Below, piece after piece: positions 27,167-37,587 of a DNA stretch of 64,000 nt (its first letter is position 1; each line of letters starts with the position of its first letter). This DNA comes from Clostridiales bacterium UBA3678 (GTDB taxonomy: Bacteria > Bacillota > Clostridia > TANB77 > CAG-508): assembly GCA_002372935.1 (NCBI GenBank), contig DFJF01000005.1, forward strand, positions 85,934-149,933, in the 5' to 3' direction. A model generated the notes under the pieces. That model worked only from the letters and a program-made list of their open reading frames with translations, searched no databases and was not told where the DNA came from. The translations under genes and the position numbers were made by a program.

Positions 27167-29870
27167 TTATTTGCAATCATACCAGTTATCTGCTTCTGAA
27201 ATTTCTGCTATTAAAGGAACCTTTAGTTCTGCTGCGCTTTCCATTGATTCTTTCAATAATTGTTTTACTTCTTCTTTTTCATCAAGAGGAGTTTCAATCA
27301 TCATTTCATCATGAACTTGTAAAACTATTTTTGATTTTAAATTTCTTTTTTGTAGTTCATTAAATACTTTTATCATTGCTATTTTCATAATATCTGCTGC
27401 AGTCCCTTGAACTGGCGTATTCATAGCTGCACGCTCACCAAACTGTCTAACCATATAATTATTTGATTTCAACTCGTTTATTTCTCTACGTCTACCAAAC
27501 AAAGTCATTGAATATCCATTTTCTTTAGCTTTTTCTACAGACTCTTGCATAAATTTTCTTACTCCTGAATATTCTGTTAAATATTGTTCTATATATTGTT
27601 TTGCTTTATTTCTACTTATTCCAAGCTGCACTCCTAATCCAAATTCACTTATTCCGTAAACAATGCCAAAATTTACTGCTTTTGCACTACTTCTTTGTTC
27701 TTTTGTAACCTGATCTTGCGGTATTCCAAATACTTTAGATGCTGCTTGTTTATGTATATCTTCTCCATGTTTAAAAGCCTCTATCATGTGCTCATCATTT
27801 GACAAGTGTGCTAAAACTCTAAGCTCTATTTGTGAATAGTCAGCATCTATATATACTTTTCCCTCTGCTGGCTTAAATACCTTTCTTAACTGTTTTCCAA
27901 GTTCTATTCTTGTTGGTATATTTTGAAGATTTGGTTCTGTAGAACTTATTCTTCCAGTAGCTGTAATTGTTTGATGGAAAAATGAATGTATCCTTTTTGT
28001 TTTTGGATTTATATATGGTTTTAATCCTTCTACATAGGTAGAATTTAATTTTGTAAGTTGCCTATATTCTAATATTTTCTCTATTATAGGATGTTCTCCT
28101 CTTAGTTTTTCTAAAACATCAACATCTGTTGAATATCCTGATTTAGTCTTTTTTATAACTTTTAATTTTAATTTTTCAAATAATATTTCTCCCATTTGTT
28201 TTGGTGATTTAATATTAAACTCTTCTCCAGCTAAATTATATATTTCTTGTGTTAAAAAATTAATTCCATCTTGTAATTTTATTCCAAATTCTTCAAGTTG
28301 ATTAATATCTGCATACATACCATTCCACTGCATATCTCCTAAAACCTCTATTGTAGGCATATCAATTTCTTGAAATAATTTGTATTGTCCAGTCTCTTCT
28401 AACTTTTCTTTTAAGACTGAAACTAATTTATTAATTGAATATACATATAATGTTCCTTTATACATATCTTCATCTTTTTTATTGTCTTCTGTGTCAAATA
28501 AAGTAATTTGTTTAGATTTTTCTTCAATGCCTTGCTCTTTCAAATATTTTGATGTATCAATATCCAAATAATTTTCCATAATCTTTTCTATTGGATATTT
28601 TCCATCTGTAGGGTTTAAAATATATGCTGCAACTGCTGTATCAAATTTCATGTTTTTTGCAGTAATTCCGTTTTGTTTTAACAAAATATATGTATAATTC
28701 ATTTCATGTCCATATTTTTCTATGGTCTCATCTTCAAAAATTTCTTTTAAAATTTCTATTGAAGGATTTTTTATGTAATATGCTTTTTCATCATATATAC
28801 TTATTGATTTAATCTCTTTCTTTAAAATATATTCTGCATTATCTGATTCTTGAGTTCCTAAATAATAATAAAATTTTTTAGATTCTTTTACTTTTTTAAC
28901 AATTTCCAAAAAATCTGTATTGTTATCTATTTGTATATTTAATTTTTCAGAAAGGCTTTCTCTAGCTCCTGACTCTTCATCTTCTAATTTGAATCTTTCT
29001 ATATATCTTTTAAAATTCAAATTTTGAAAAATCTCTAAAACCTTTTCTTTATTCCACTCTTCAACTTTCAAAGTTTCCAAATTATCATCCAAAGGAACAT
29101 TCACATTTATTGTTCCAAGCTCTTTTGAAAGAATTGCCAATTCTTTATTTTCAACAATCTTCTCTTTTTGTTTACCTTTCAAATCATCTTCGCCTTTTTC
29201 AATAGCCTCATATAAACTTTCTACTGTACCATATTTTTTAACAAGAGATATTGCCGTTTTAGGTCCAATTCCAGGCACACCAGGAATATTATCAGAAGAA
29301 TCTCCTTGCAAACCTTTTACATCTATTAATGACTTAGGCTTTAATCCATATTCTTCTATAACCTTTTTTTTGTCATAATCTTCTGTTTCAGTCTTTCCTG
29401 CTTTTGTTCTAGGAATTCTAATAGTAACCTTATCTGTTGCAAGCTGAAAAGTGTCTCTATCTCCTGATAAAATAACAACATCTAGTCCTTGTTTTTCTCC
29501 ATACTTAGCAAGAGTTCCTAAAATATCATCACCTTCATATCCCTCTTTTTCTACAATATCAATATTCATAGCCTCTAAAATCTCTTTAATCATAGGCATT
29601 TGCTCTGCAAGCTCATTAGGCATTCCATGCCTATTTGCCTTATAACCAGCATACATCTTATGCCTTGCAGTTGGAGCTTTCAAATCAAAAGACACAGCCA
29701 TATAATCAGGATTTAAATCATCCATAATCTTAAACATAATAGCCAAAAAGCCATAAACCGCATTTGTATATTTTCCGATCTTTAGTAGTAAGCATTTTAG
29801 CTCCCATAATTCCATAAAATGCTCTATTCATGATGCTATTTCCATCAATTAATAAAAGTTTTTTAGACAT
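27167..29870 (-). CDS. polA: DNA polymerase I, with a one-base frameshift near the start
   Basis: Repair and Okazaki-fragment polymerase. The 5'-nuclease (GDRDTFQLATDKV, GVPGIGPKTA), a degenerate 3'-5' exonuclease lacking the acidic metal ligands, and the polymerase (DADYSQIELRVLAHLS, RSSAKAVNFGIVYG, QVHDEMMIE) are in order. The expected start MSKKLLLIDGNSIMNRAFYG begins at 29870 with AAGGAG upstream, but an extra C near 29777 (GATCGGAAAA for GATGGAAAA) shifts the frame after about 30 codons. The long open frame then reaches only 29815 with a meaningless N-terminus. Either a sequence error or a real mutation. Confidence 0.92.
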
Positions 29871-29888
29871 TACTTTCTCCTTTCATTT

Positions 29889-29964
29889 GGGGACGGTTCT
29901 TTTTAAAAAAGGGACGGTTCTTTTTTGAAAGAGAACCGTCCCTTTTTTAAAAAGAACCGTCCCC
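29889..29964. repeat. GGGGACGGTTCT repeats forming a perfect 33-bp hairpin
   Basis: Two forward cores (GGGAC at 29890 and 29911) and two inverse ones (GTCCC at 29938 and 29959), each pair 21 bp apart. The arms 29889-29921 and 29932-29964 are perfect inverse complements over 33 bases with a ten-base loop. It lies between the polA start region and the mscS stop codon. Confidence 0.92.
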
Positions 29965-29968
29965 TTAG

Positions 29969-30766
29969 TTATGAGTTATGGACTGTCACCTGTGGATATG
30001 GTATCTCTATATTATTCATATCCAATTGTTTTTTCAATATTTGATTAAATTCTATTGTTGCTTTATACCTATTTTCTGGCTTGCAAATAATTTGAAATTT
30101 ATATTGTATTGCTGAATCTCCAAATTCACTCAATCCCAAATATTTAGCATTTTTTATTTCTCTAATTTCTTTTAATTGTTCTGCAACTTCACTTAAGATT
30201 GTATCTATTTTTCCAGTCTCATTATCATAAGATAAACCAATTCCTAAATATAATTCTTCTGACATTTTTTCTACTTTGCTTATATTTCTATTTGCAATTG
30301 TATATATATTTCCATTTTTTATGCTCTTTATTTTTGTAGATTTCATACCAAGTTGAATGACTTTTCCTTCTATATTATCAATTTTTATTACATCTCCAAG
30401 TGCATAATAATCATCTATAATAATGTTAGTACCAGAGATGATGTCTTTTAAGGCATCTTGTATAGCAAGTCCAGCAATGACTGAAACTAATCCAAGTCCT
30501 GCAACAATTGATGTTACATTAACACCATAAATTTGCAATATAAGAGCAACTGCAATTATTAAAATTACATATTTTATTATATTTGAAAACAATTTGAAAA
30601 GAGTTTTTCCTTTTGCATCTAACTTCTTGTTTTCTTTGTTTCTCTCCAAAAATTTATTTATTGCCTTTTTTATTATTTTATATAATACCACACTAATTGC
30701 TATTATTGCCAATACAATAAGAATTTTTTGTTCTAAAATAAACTTTAATATATTTTCCCAATTCAT
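29969..30766 (-). CDS. Small-conductance mechanosensitive channel (MscS family)
   Basis: 265 residues with three spans in the first 120: near 13-32, 62-82 and the pore helix GLGLVSVIAGLAIQDALKDIISG, which carries the small-residue pattern of MscS. The cytoplasmic beta domain follows (GDVIKIDNIEGKVIQLGMKSTKI). Opens under membrane tension to release solutes. Its stop codon abuts a perfect 33-bp repeat hairpin, which may stabilise or end its mRNA. Confidence 0.92.
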   Translation of the reverse strand: MNWENILKFILEQKILIVLAIIAISVVLYKIIKKAINKFLERNKENKKLDAKGKTLFKLFSNIIKYVILIIAVALILQIYGVNVTSIVAGLGLVSVIAGLAIQDALKDIISGTNIIIDDYYALGDVIKIDNIEGKVIQLGMKSTKIKSIKNGNIYTIANRNISKVEKMSEELYLGIGLSYDNETGKIDTILSEVAEQLKEIREIKNAKYLGLSEFGDSAIQYKFQIICKPENRYKATIEFNQILKKQLDMNNIEIPYPQVTVHNS

Positions 30767-30887
30767 ACTATTTCTTTCCTCTCTCTATTTTTTAGATATA
30801 TTGATTTTATTCATGCTATTTTTCTTATTTTTATCCAGATTTTCTTCAAATTTTATTGATATTCATCTAATTTTTACCCAAATTCTA

Positions 30888-31451
30888 TCAAGGAATTAAT
30901 CTCAAACCTTCCAATAAGATTTTTAATCCAATTAATATTAAAATAATTCCTCCTGCTAGTTCCGCTTTATTTTGATATTTATCTCCAAATCTATTTCCTA
31001 TTTCTACCCCTAATATCGACATAATAAATGTAATTATTCCAATAACAGAAACTGCTAAAACAATATTTACTTCAAAAAATGCAAATGTAATTCCAACAGC
31101 CAATGCATCAATACTTGTAGCAATTGCTAAAATAAGCATTGTTTTAAAATCAACATTATCATTACTTTTATTACTTTCATTTTCAAATGACTCTTTTATC
31201 ATATTCCCGCCAATTATTAAAAGCAAAATAAATGCCACCCAATGGTCAACTTTTTCTATAAATTCTGCAAATGTTGACCCTAATAAGTACCCTGCAACAG
31301 GCATTAATGCTTGAAATATTCCAAAATACAATCCAATGATAATTGCTTTTTTAAAATCCATTTTTTTCATTGAAAGTCCTTTACATATCGAAACAGCAAA
31401 GGCATCCATTGCAAGACTTATTCCAATAAAAATGATTTCTGTAATTCCCAT
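30888..31451 (-). CDS. mntP: Manganese efflux pump MntP
   Basis: 187 residues, six spans, two inverted halves each with an acidic motif: SLAMDAFAVSICKG in the first and ATSIDALAVGITFAF in the second, the MntP (DUF204) signature. Exports Mn2+. The short upstream gap shows no yybP-ykoY riboswitch. Confidence 0.93.
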   Translation of the reverse strand: MGITEIIFIGISLAMDAFAVSICKGLSMKKMDFKKAIIIGLYFGIFQALMPVAGYLLGSTFAEFIEKVDHWVAFILLLIIGGNMIKESFENESNKSNDNVDFKTMLILAIATSIDALAVGITFAFFEVNIVLAVSVIGIITFIMSILGVEIGNRFGDKYQNKAELAGGIILILIGLKILLEGLRLIP

Positions 31452-31534
31452 CGTAATTCCACCTTTTATATATTCGCAAATTTATCAAACTCTTTTTTCT
31501 GATGGATTATTCATAAATTTCTTAACTACGTTTC

Positions 31535-32941
31535 TTATAAATTATTAACAAATTCTTTAAAACGTTTTCCTCTTTCATCAAAATTTTTAAAAGCATCAAA
31601 GCTAGCACTTGCAGGAGATAGCAAAACTACATCTCCCTCTTTTGCCTTGCTATAAGCAATTTTCACTTCTTCTTCAAGGTTTGGAGCATAATAGATTTCC
31701 ATATCTTTATTATGTCTTTCAAGTCCCTTTCTAGTAGCTTCTTCTATTTTTGCTGATGTCGGTCCACATAAAATCAAGGTTCCTACTTTTTCAGCTATAA
31801 CCTCGCCAATTTCAGTATAATCCAAACCTTTTTCTGACCCTCCAGCTAAAAGAATGATATTTTCTTCAAATGCTTTTAACCCTGCAATCGTGCTTGCTGG
31901 GCTTGTTCCAATAGAATCATTGTACCATTTTACTCCATTCAATTCTCTTACAAACTCTAATCTGTGTTCTACACCTTTGAAACTTCTTATTGCTTCAACT
32001 TGAAGCTCTCTTGCAACAAGAGTGTCTGTCATTGCTAATGCAGCACAAATATTTTCATAATTATGTACTCCTCTAATTTGAATTTCGCTTTTATGCATTA
32101 TATTTGTTACTTCATTATTTTGACCTTGTTTAATATATCCATCTGATGTATCATAAAAATACCCATTTTGCAAGATTTGTTTGCTACTGAAAAATTTCAC
32201 TATATTTTTTGTATAGTTCGCAAAATCTCTTGTTATTTCATTATCATAATTTAAAACTACAATTCCATTTTCTTTCTGATGTATAAAAATATTCTTTTTT
32301 GCATCTTTATATTCATCAAAAGATCTATGTACATTCAAATGATCTGGAAATACATTTGTTACAAGTGATATGTCTGGACTTACATTCATACCAATTAATT
32401 GGAAACTGCTTAGCTCTAAAATAACCACATCTTCTGGTGTCATATCTTTTATTTGATTAAAAATTGGATTTCCCATATTTCCACCTAAAAAGCATCTATA
32501 TCCTGCTTTTTTCATTATTTCATAAATAATTGTTGTGGTTGTTGTCTTTCCTTCAGTTCCTGTAACTCCAATCACTTTACATGGAGCAAGTTCTATTACA
32601 AGTTCTATTTCTGTTGTAATAATCGCACCTCTATCAGCTTCTGCTTGTAATTCTTCCCTATATGGCATAATACTTGGTGATCTAAATATTATGTCATATC
32701 CTTTTAAATTTTCTAAATTATTTTCTCCTCCAAAATATCTTATTTTATATTTATTTATTTTATTTTTTAAATCCTTGCTGAGCTCTTTTTCATCTTTTTT
32801 GTCAAATATTGATAGTTCAACATTAAATTGATGAAAATAGTCTAACAAAGGAATATTGCTGACACCTATTCCTACTATTGCTATTTTTTTTCCTGATAAA
32901 TTATTGTTAAAATCTTCTAGTTTTCTATTTTGAAATTCCAT
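31535..32941 (-). CDS. murD: UDP-N-acetylmuramoylalanine--D-glutamate ligase
   Basis: Adds D-Glu to UDP-MurNAc-L-Ala in the cytosol, an early step of peptidoglycan synthesis. ATP site GVTGTEGKTTTTTII, then LSSFQLIGM, NVFPDHLNVHRSFDEY, GVEHRLEFVRE, NDSIGTSPAST and LLAGGSEKG are the Mur ligase blocks. I prefer the ATG at 32941 (MEFQNRKLEDF). A TTG at 32998 would add 19 residues and sits too close to its AAGGAAGG, so the start is uncertain. Confidence 0.94.
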   Translation of the reverse strand: MEFQNRKLEDFNNNLSGKKIAIVGIGVSNIPLLDYFHQFNVELSIFDKKDEKELSKDLKNKINKYKIRYFGGENNLENLKGYDIIFRSPSIMPYREELQAEADRGAIITTEIELVIELAPCKVIGVTGTEGKTTTTTIIYEIMKKAGYRCFLGGNMGNPIFNQIKDMTPEDVVILELSSFQLIGMNVSPDISLVTNVFPDHLNVHRSFDEYKDAKKNIFIHQKENGIVVLNYDNEITRDFANYTKNIVKFFSSKQILQNGYFYDTSDGYIKQGQNNEVTNIMHKSEIQIRGVHNYENICAALAMTDTLVARELQVEAIRSFKGVEHRLEFVRELNGVKWYNDSIGTSPASTIAGLKAFEENIILLAGGSEKGLDYTEIGEVIAEKVGTLILCGPTSAKIEEATRKGLERHNKDMEIYYAPNLEEEVKIAYSKAKEGDVVLLSPASASFDAFKNFDERGKRFKEFVNNL

Positions 32942-33179
32942 TTTAAAATTAATTCCTTTCTCGTATAATTCTTTCCTTATATAATTATTATCTAACAATC
33001 CTTCCTTATAATTTCTTTCTTAATCTTTTTGCCTTACCAATATAATATCTAATTCTTAAAGCCAGTAGTATTATATCATATTTTATAATTTTATTCTATA
33101 TTTTTATTTTTATTATATCATATCATTATAAATTTACAACCAAAAACAGCATTTTTTTAAATTTATATCTTGAAAAAGA

Positions 33180-33252
33180 AAAATAGCCTAATTTGAAGTG
33201 ACCCCAAAAAATTGGACATTTTTTGGGGTCAGTACAATTATAGGCTATTTTT
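33180..33252. terminator. Nested hairpin terminator with an IS-end-like core, after sigG
   Basis: Outer arms AAAATAGCCTA and TAGGCTATTTTT enclose a 33-base palindrome (33199-33231) whose arms TGACCCCAAAAAA and TTTTTTGGGGTCA are perfect. It lies downstream of sigG, with T-rich ends on both strands. The inner arm resembles the terminal repeats of IS3-family elements. The rest of 32942-33309 is AT-rich and empty. Confidence 0.75.
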
Positions 33253-33309
33253 TAAATTTGCTTTGGGTAAATTTTTATTTTTTTGTGAGCTCCGTGTTGT
33301 AACTGATTT

Positions 33310-34083
33310 TTACTTATACAGTCTCTTTATATGATTTATCGCACTTTTTTCCAATCTCGAAACCTGAGCTTGAGAGATGCCAATCTCTTCTGCCACCTCC
33401 ATTTGTGTCCTCCCATCAAAAAATCTTTTAGCTAAAATCTCTCTTTCCTTATCATTAAGTTTTTTCATAGACTGCTTAATAGTTAAATTTTCAGCCCATA
33501 ACTCATCAGAATTTTTATCATCTTTTACTTGATCCATAATATAAATATTTTCTGTTCCATCATTATAAATAGGTTCCTGCAAAGAAATTGGAATTTGAAT
33601 AGCATCTAAACTAAAAGCAATATCTTCTGGAGTAGAATCCAAACTTTTTGCAATCTCTTCAATTGTTGGTTCTTTTCCATTTTGTTTGGTCAGTCTTTCT
33701 TTACATTGCATAACTTTATATGCAAGATCTCTTATTGAGCGACTAACCCTTATACTATTATTATCTCTCAAATATCTTCTTATTTCACCTATAATCATAG
33801 GTACAGCATACGTAGAAAACTGCACATTTTGACTAATATCAAAATTATCTATAGCTTTAATCAAACCTACACAACCAATCTGAAACAAATCATCTGCATT
33901 TTCGCCTCTACCATAAAATCTTTGAATTACACTAAGCACTAATCTCAAATTTCCATTTATAAATTTATTTCTTGCTTCATCATCTCCGTTTTTTATCTTA
34001 TTTAATAGTTCTTCCTTCTCTTCCTTAGAAAGTATTGGCAACTTCGAGGTATTCACACCACATATTTCAACTTTATTTAGCAA
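33310..34083 (-). CDS. sigG: RNA polymerase sporulation-specific sigma factor G
   Basis: Late forespore sigma factor. The start NKVEICGVNTSKLPIL is the sigma-G signature. Region 2 (RLVLSVIQRFYGRGENADDLFQIGCVGL) and region 4 (EREILAKRFFDGRTQMEVAEEIGISQAQVSRLE) are complete. I place the start at the TTG at 34083, where AAGGAGG lies eight bases upstream; a longer reading begins before that ribosome site. It usually follows spoIIGA and sigE; here it stands between murD and glmS. It implies the organism can, or recently could, form spores. Confidence 0.93.
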   Translation of the reverse strand: MLNKVEICGVNTSKLPILSKEEKEELLNKIKNGDDEARNKFINGNLRLVLSVIQRFYGRGENADDLFQIGCVGLIKAIDNFDISQNVQFSTYAVPMIIGEIRRYLRDNNSIRVSRSIRDLAYKVMQCKERLTKQNGKEPTIEEIAKSLDSTPEDIAFSLDAIQIPISLQEPIYNDGTENIYIMDQVKDDKNSDELWAENLTIKQSMKKLNDKEREILAKRFFDGRTQMEVAEEIGISQAQVSRLEKSAINHIKRLYK

Positions 34084-34165
34084 AAGAAAAACCTCCTTAA
34101 TCAAGAAATATTTGATAATATTATTTCCTGTAAAGAGATTTTTTATTCTACTTTCACTTTCAGAA

Positions 34166-34249
34166 GGGGACGGTTCTTTTTAAGAAGGGGACGGTTCTTT
34201 TTAAAAAAAGAACCGTCCCCTTCTTAAAAAGAACCGTCCCTATTTGAAA
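34166..34249. repeat. GGGGACGGTTCT repeats forming a perfect 36-bp hairpin
   Basis: Two forward (GGGAC at 34167 and 34188) and two inverse cores (GTCCC at 34215 and 34236), 21 bp apart. Arms 34167-34202 and 34205-34240 are identical inverse complements over all 36 bases. It abuts the glmS stop codon. Confidence 0.92.
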
Positions 34250-36103
34250 TTATTCTACTGTTACCGATTTTGCTAAATTTCTTGGCTTATCTACATCTAA
34301 GCCTTTTTCTTTTGCAATATAATATGCTAATAATTGTAATGGTACAATTGTAACTATTGATGAAAGACTTTCATCTGTGTCTGGTACTATTATTAAATTA
34401 TCAAAAATTGTTGTATTAATATCTTTATAAATTGATTCACTTAATACTGCTGTAGTAACTGCTCCTCTTGTAATTATTTCTTCCATATTACTTATTGTTT
34501 TTTTTACTAGATTTTTATTTGTCATTATTCCAATTACATTAACACCTTTTTCGATTAATGCAATTGTTCCATGTTTAAGTTCTCCTGCTGGATATCCTTC
34601 TGAATGTATATACGAAATTTCTTTTAATTTTAGTGATGCTTCTTCTGCTGTTGTATAATCTACTCCTCTTCCTAGATAGAATACATCTTTTTCTTGATAA
34701 AGCTTTTTAGCTATTTTTTTAACTTTTTCTGTTGTTTTTAATACTTCTTCCACTTTGATTGGTAATTCTAGCATTTCATTAACTAATTTTGAAACTTCTT
34801 GTTCTTTAACATTTCCTAGCACTTGACCCAAATATATTGCAAGCAATGTAAGTAAAGTTATTTGTGATGTATATGCTTTTGTTGATGCAACAGCAATTTC
34901 AGGACCTGCATGTGTATATATTGAATAGTCTGCCTCACGTGTAATTGAACTTCCTATAACATTTGAAATTGCTAATGTTTTTGCTCCTTTTTCTTTTGAT
35001 AATTTTAATGCTGCAATTGTATCTGCAGTTTCCCCTGATTGGCTTATAAATATACATAAAGTTTTATCATCTATTAATGGATCTCTATATCTAAATTCTG
35101 ATGCAATATCAACTTCTGTACGAATTTTTGAAAATCTTTCAATTGTTGATTTTACTGCTAAACCTGCATGCATAGCTGTACCACAAGCAACAATATATAT
35201 TTGTTTCAAATTTTGCAAATATTCTTTTGTAAAATTCAATTCATCAAATTTACAAATTCCAGTATTTACTCTTGTTCCAATTGTTTCTCTAATTGCAGTT
35301 GGTTGCTCATAAATTTCTTTTAACATATAATCTTCATATCCATTTTTATCTGCAGCCATTGCATTCCATGTTATAGTATCTGATTTTTTATTGAATTCTT
35401 TTAAATTCTTATCAAAAAATCTTATATTATCTCTTGAAAGTAAAGCAAATTCTAAATTTTCTAATAAGTAAAAATCTTTTGTATAACTTAAAATTGCTGG
35501 AATGTCAGAAGCAATATAATTTTCTCCATAACCTTTGCCTATTACAAGTGGGCTGTCTTTTCTTACAACAATCATATTGTCAGGATTCTCTTTTGAAAGA
35601 ACTTCAATTGCAAAACTTCCCACTAATTTATCTGTAGCATTTTTTACAGCATTTACAAATTTCAATTCTTTTTGATTTTTGTTATCATTTTTATAAAAAT
35701 AATCAATCAAATTTGGAATAACTTCTGTGTCTGTTGAAGAGAAAAATTTATATCCTTTTTCTTCAAGCTCTTTTCTTAATTCAACATAATTTTCGATTAT
35801 TCCATTATGTACTACTGCAAAATCTCCATTATTACTTGTTTGTGGATGTGCATTTTCCTTTGATGGTGTACCATGAGTTGCCCATCTAGTATGTGCTATA
35901 CCAATAGTTCCATTTAAATTTTCTATCTCTTTTATTTTATACAAATTGCTTACTCTGCCCTGATCTTTTTGAACATCTATTTTTCCATCTTCTATAATTG
36001 CAATTCCAGCAGAATCATACCCCCTGTATTCTAACTTCGTAAGCCCTGCTAAAAGTATGGGGCTTGCCTTCTGACTTCCTATATATCCTACTATTCCACA
36101 CAT
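34250..36103 (-). CDS. glmS: Glutamine--fructose-6-phosphate aminotransferase (isomerizing)
   Basis: Makes glucosamine-6-phosphate from fructose-6-phosphate and glutamine, feeding peptidoglycan precursors. The catalytic Cys follows the initiator Met (MCGIVGYIG); HTRWATHG and NGDFAVVHNGIIENY complete the glutaminase. Two SIS domains follow (IYIVACGTAMHAG, ISQSGETADTI) and the typical end KPRNLAKSVTVE. 617 residues. I see no glmS ribozyme in the short upstream gap. Confidence 0.96.
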   Translation of the reverse strand: MCGIVGYIGSQKASPILLAGLTKLEYRGYDSAGIAIIEDGKIDVQKDQGRVSNLYKIKEIENLNGTIGIAHTRWATHGTPSKENAHPQTSNNGDFAVVHNGIIENYVELRKELEEKGYKFFSSTDTEVIPNLIDYFYKNDNKNQKELKFVNAVKNATDKLVGSFAIEVLSKENPDNMIVVRKDSPLVIGKGYGENYIASDIPAILSYTKDFYLLENLEFALLSRDNIRFFDKNLKEFNKKSDTITWNAMAADKNGYEDYMLKEIYEQPTAIRETIGTRVNTGICKFDELNFTKEYLQNLKQIYIVACGTAMHAGLAVKSTIERFSKIRTEVDIASEFRYRDPLIDDKTLCIFISQSGETADTIAALKLSKEKGAKTLAISNVIGSSITREADYSIYTHAGPEIAVASTKAYTSQITLLTLLAIYLGQVLGNVKEQEVSKLVNEMLELPIKVEEVLKTTEKVKKIAKKLYQEKDVFYLGRGVDYTTAEEASLKLKEISYIHSEGYPAGELKHGTIALIEKGVNVIGIMTNKNLVKKTISNMEEIITRGAVTTAVLSESIYKDINTTIFDNLIIVPDTDESLSSIVTIVPLQLLAYYIAKEKGLDVDKPRNLAKSVTVE

Positions 36104-36252
36104 ATATTTTCCTCCTTATATGAAAAGCTTATAAGGTTGATTTTAGAATATTTTCAAGATTGTATTTTTATAAGCTCTATAAATTTATTTCATTATATCA
36201 AAATAATTTTTTAAATTCAACAAATATTCATCAAAATCTTTTATTTGTAATA

Positions 36253-37503
36253 CTACAATAAAATTTTGATATTTGCACCTATACCATTTAATTTTTCATC
36301 TACATTTTCATATCCTCTTAAAATATATTTTATATCTTCTATTTCTGTAGTGCCTTTTGCCATTAATCCAGCTATTACCATGCTTGCTCCACCTCTTAAA
36401 TCTGTTGCTTTAACTTTTGTTGAATATAATTTTCTAGTTCCTTTTATAATTATACTTTTTCCATTGACCTTAATTTTAGCACCCATTCTTTGCAATTCTT
36501 GTGCATACTTAAACCTATTTTCAAAGATATTTTCTGTAATAATTGACGTTCCAGATGCTGTGCAAAGCATGGCTCCAAAAATAGATTGCATATCTGTTGG
36601 GAATCCTGGATATGGCATAGTAGTAATATCAATTGCTTTTAATCTTTTGGGAGATGTCAAATTAACAATATTTTTCTCATTTTCAATATTACAGCCTGCT
36701 TCTTGTAGTTTATCTAATATAGGTTTTATATGTTCTATTTCTACATTTTTTAATCTCACTTTTCCCCCTGTTGTTGCTACAGCACAAAGTAAAGTTCCTG
36801 CTTCTATCCTATCTGGCATAATATTATAACTTACTTCTTTAAGTTTATTGACACCTTCAACTTTTATTACATTTGTACCTGCACCTTCAACATTTGCTCC
36901 CATTTTGTTCAAAAAATTCTGTAAGTCTTCTATCTCTGGCTCTCTTGCTGCATTTCTTATATATGTTACTCCTTCAGCCAAAACTGAAGCCAAAATGATG
37001 TTTTCAGTTGCTCCAACACTTGGGAAATCCAAATTAATCTCAGTACCTACAATACTATCTGTGGTACAAATTATCTTACCAAAATTTTCTTGTACCTGTA
37101 TTCCCAATTTTTTAAATCCCTTTAAATGCAAATCAATTGGTCTAGAACCAATATCACATCCTCCTGGATATGAAAATGTCGCCTGTTTATACTTGCCAAT
37201 TAAACTTCCAGCTAAAATAACTGAAGATCTCATCTTTCTCATAAGATTTTCAGAAATTTCAAATTTATGTACATTAGATGAATCAATTACCACCTTAGAA
37301 CCATCTTTTTTTACCTTACATCCTAACTCTTTTAAAATTTCAATCATCATCTTTGTATCCTCAATTTTAGGCACATTATACAACTTAGAAATACCCTCAT
37401 TTAAAATAGTTGCAGCCATTATTGGCAATGAAGCATTTTTCGACCCAGACACAAAAGTTTCGCCTTCTAATCTCTTTCCTCCCTCAATAATAAAACTTGA
37501 CAT
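36253..37503 (-). CDS. murA: UDP-N-acetylglucosamine 1-carboxyvinyltransferase
   Basis: First committed step of peptidoglycan synthesis: transfers enolpyruvate from PEP to UDP-GlcNAc. GSKNASLPIMAATILNEG at the start, the catalytic cysteine in YPGGCDIGSRPIDLHLKG, and DLRGGASMVIAGLMA near the end are diagnostic. About 416 residues. The ATG at 37503 is preferred over the TTG before it. The Cys is present, so fosfomycin sensitivity would be expected for this copy. Confidence 0.95.
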   Translation of the reverse strand: MSSFIIEGGKRLEGETFVSGSKNASLPIMAATILNEGISKLYNVPKIEDTKMMIEILKELGCKVKKDGSKVVIDSSNVHKFEISENLMRKMRSSVILAGSLIGKYKQATFSYPGGCDIGSRPIDLHLKGFKKLGIQVQENFGKIICTTDSIVGTEINLDFPSVGATENIILASVLAEGVTYIRNAAREPEIEDLQNFLNKMGANVEGAGTNVIKVEGVNKLKEVSYNIMPDRIEAGTLLCAVATTGGKVRLKNVEIEHIKPILDKLQEAGCNIENEKNIVNLTSPKRLKAIDITTMPYPGFPTDMQSIFGAMLCTASGTSIITENIFENRFKYAQELQRMGAKIKVNGKSIIIKGTRKLYSTKVKATDLRGGASMVIAGLMAKGTTEIEDIKYILRGYENVDEKLNGIGANIKILL

Positions 37504-37587
37504 CAATATCTCATCCTTCCAAATAACTTTTTTCTACTTTTTATGATATATTTTATGTCAAGTTTTTCATTTATGTGACTTTCATTT

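Noticed and set aside
29767..29815. An alternative N-terminus for polA starting MELWELKCLLL
   Set aside because: The other frame codes for the conserved PolA start with a good ribosome site, so this one is an out-of-frame artefact of the extra base.
36104..36252. glmS ribozyme upstream of glmS
   Set aside because: The short AT-rich gap has none of the conserved core that I know, and no room for a 150-base ribozyme.
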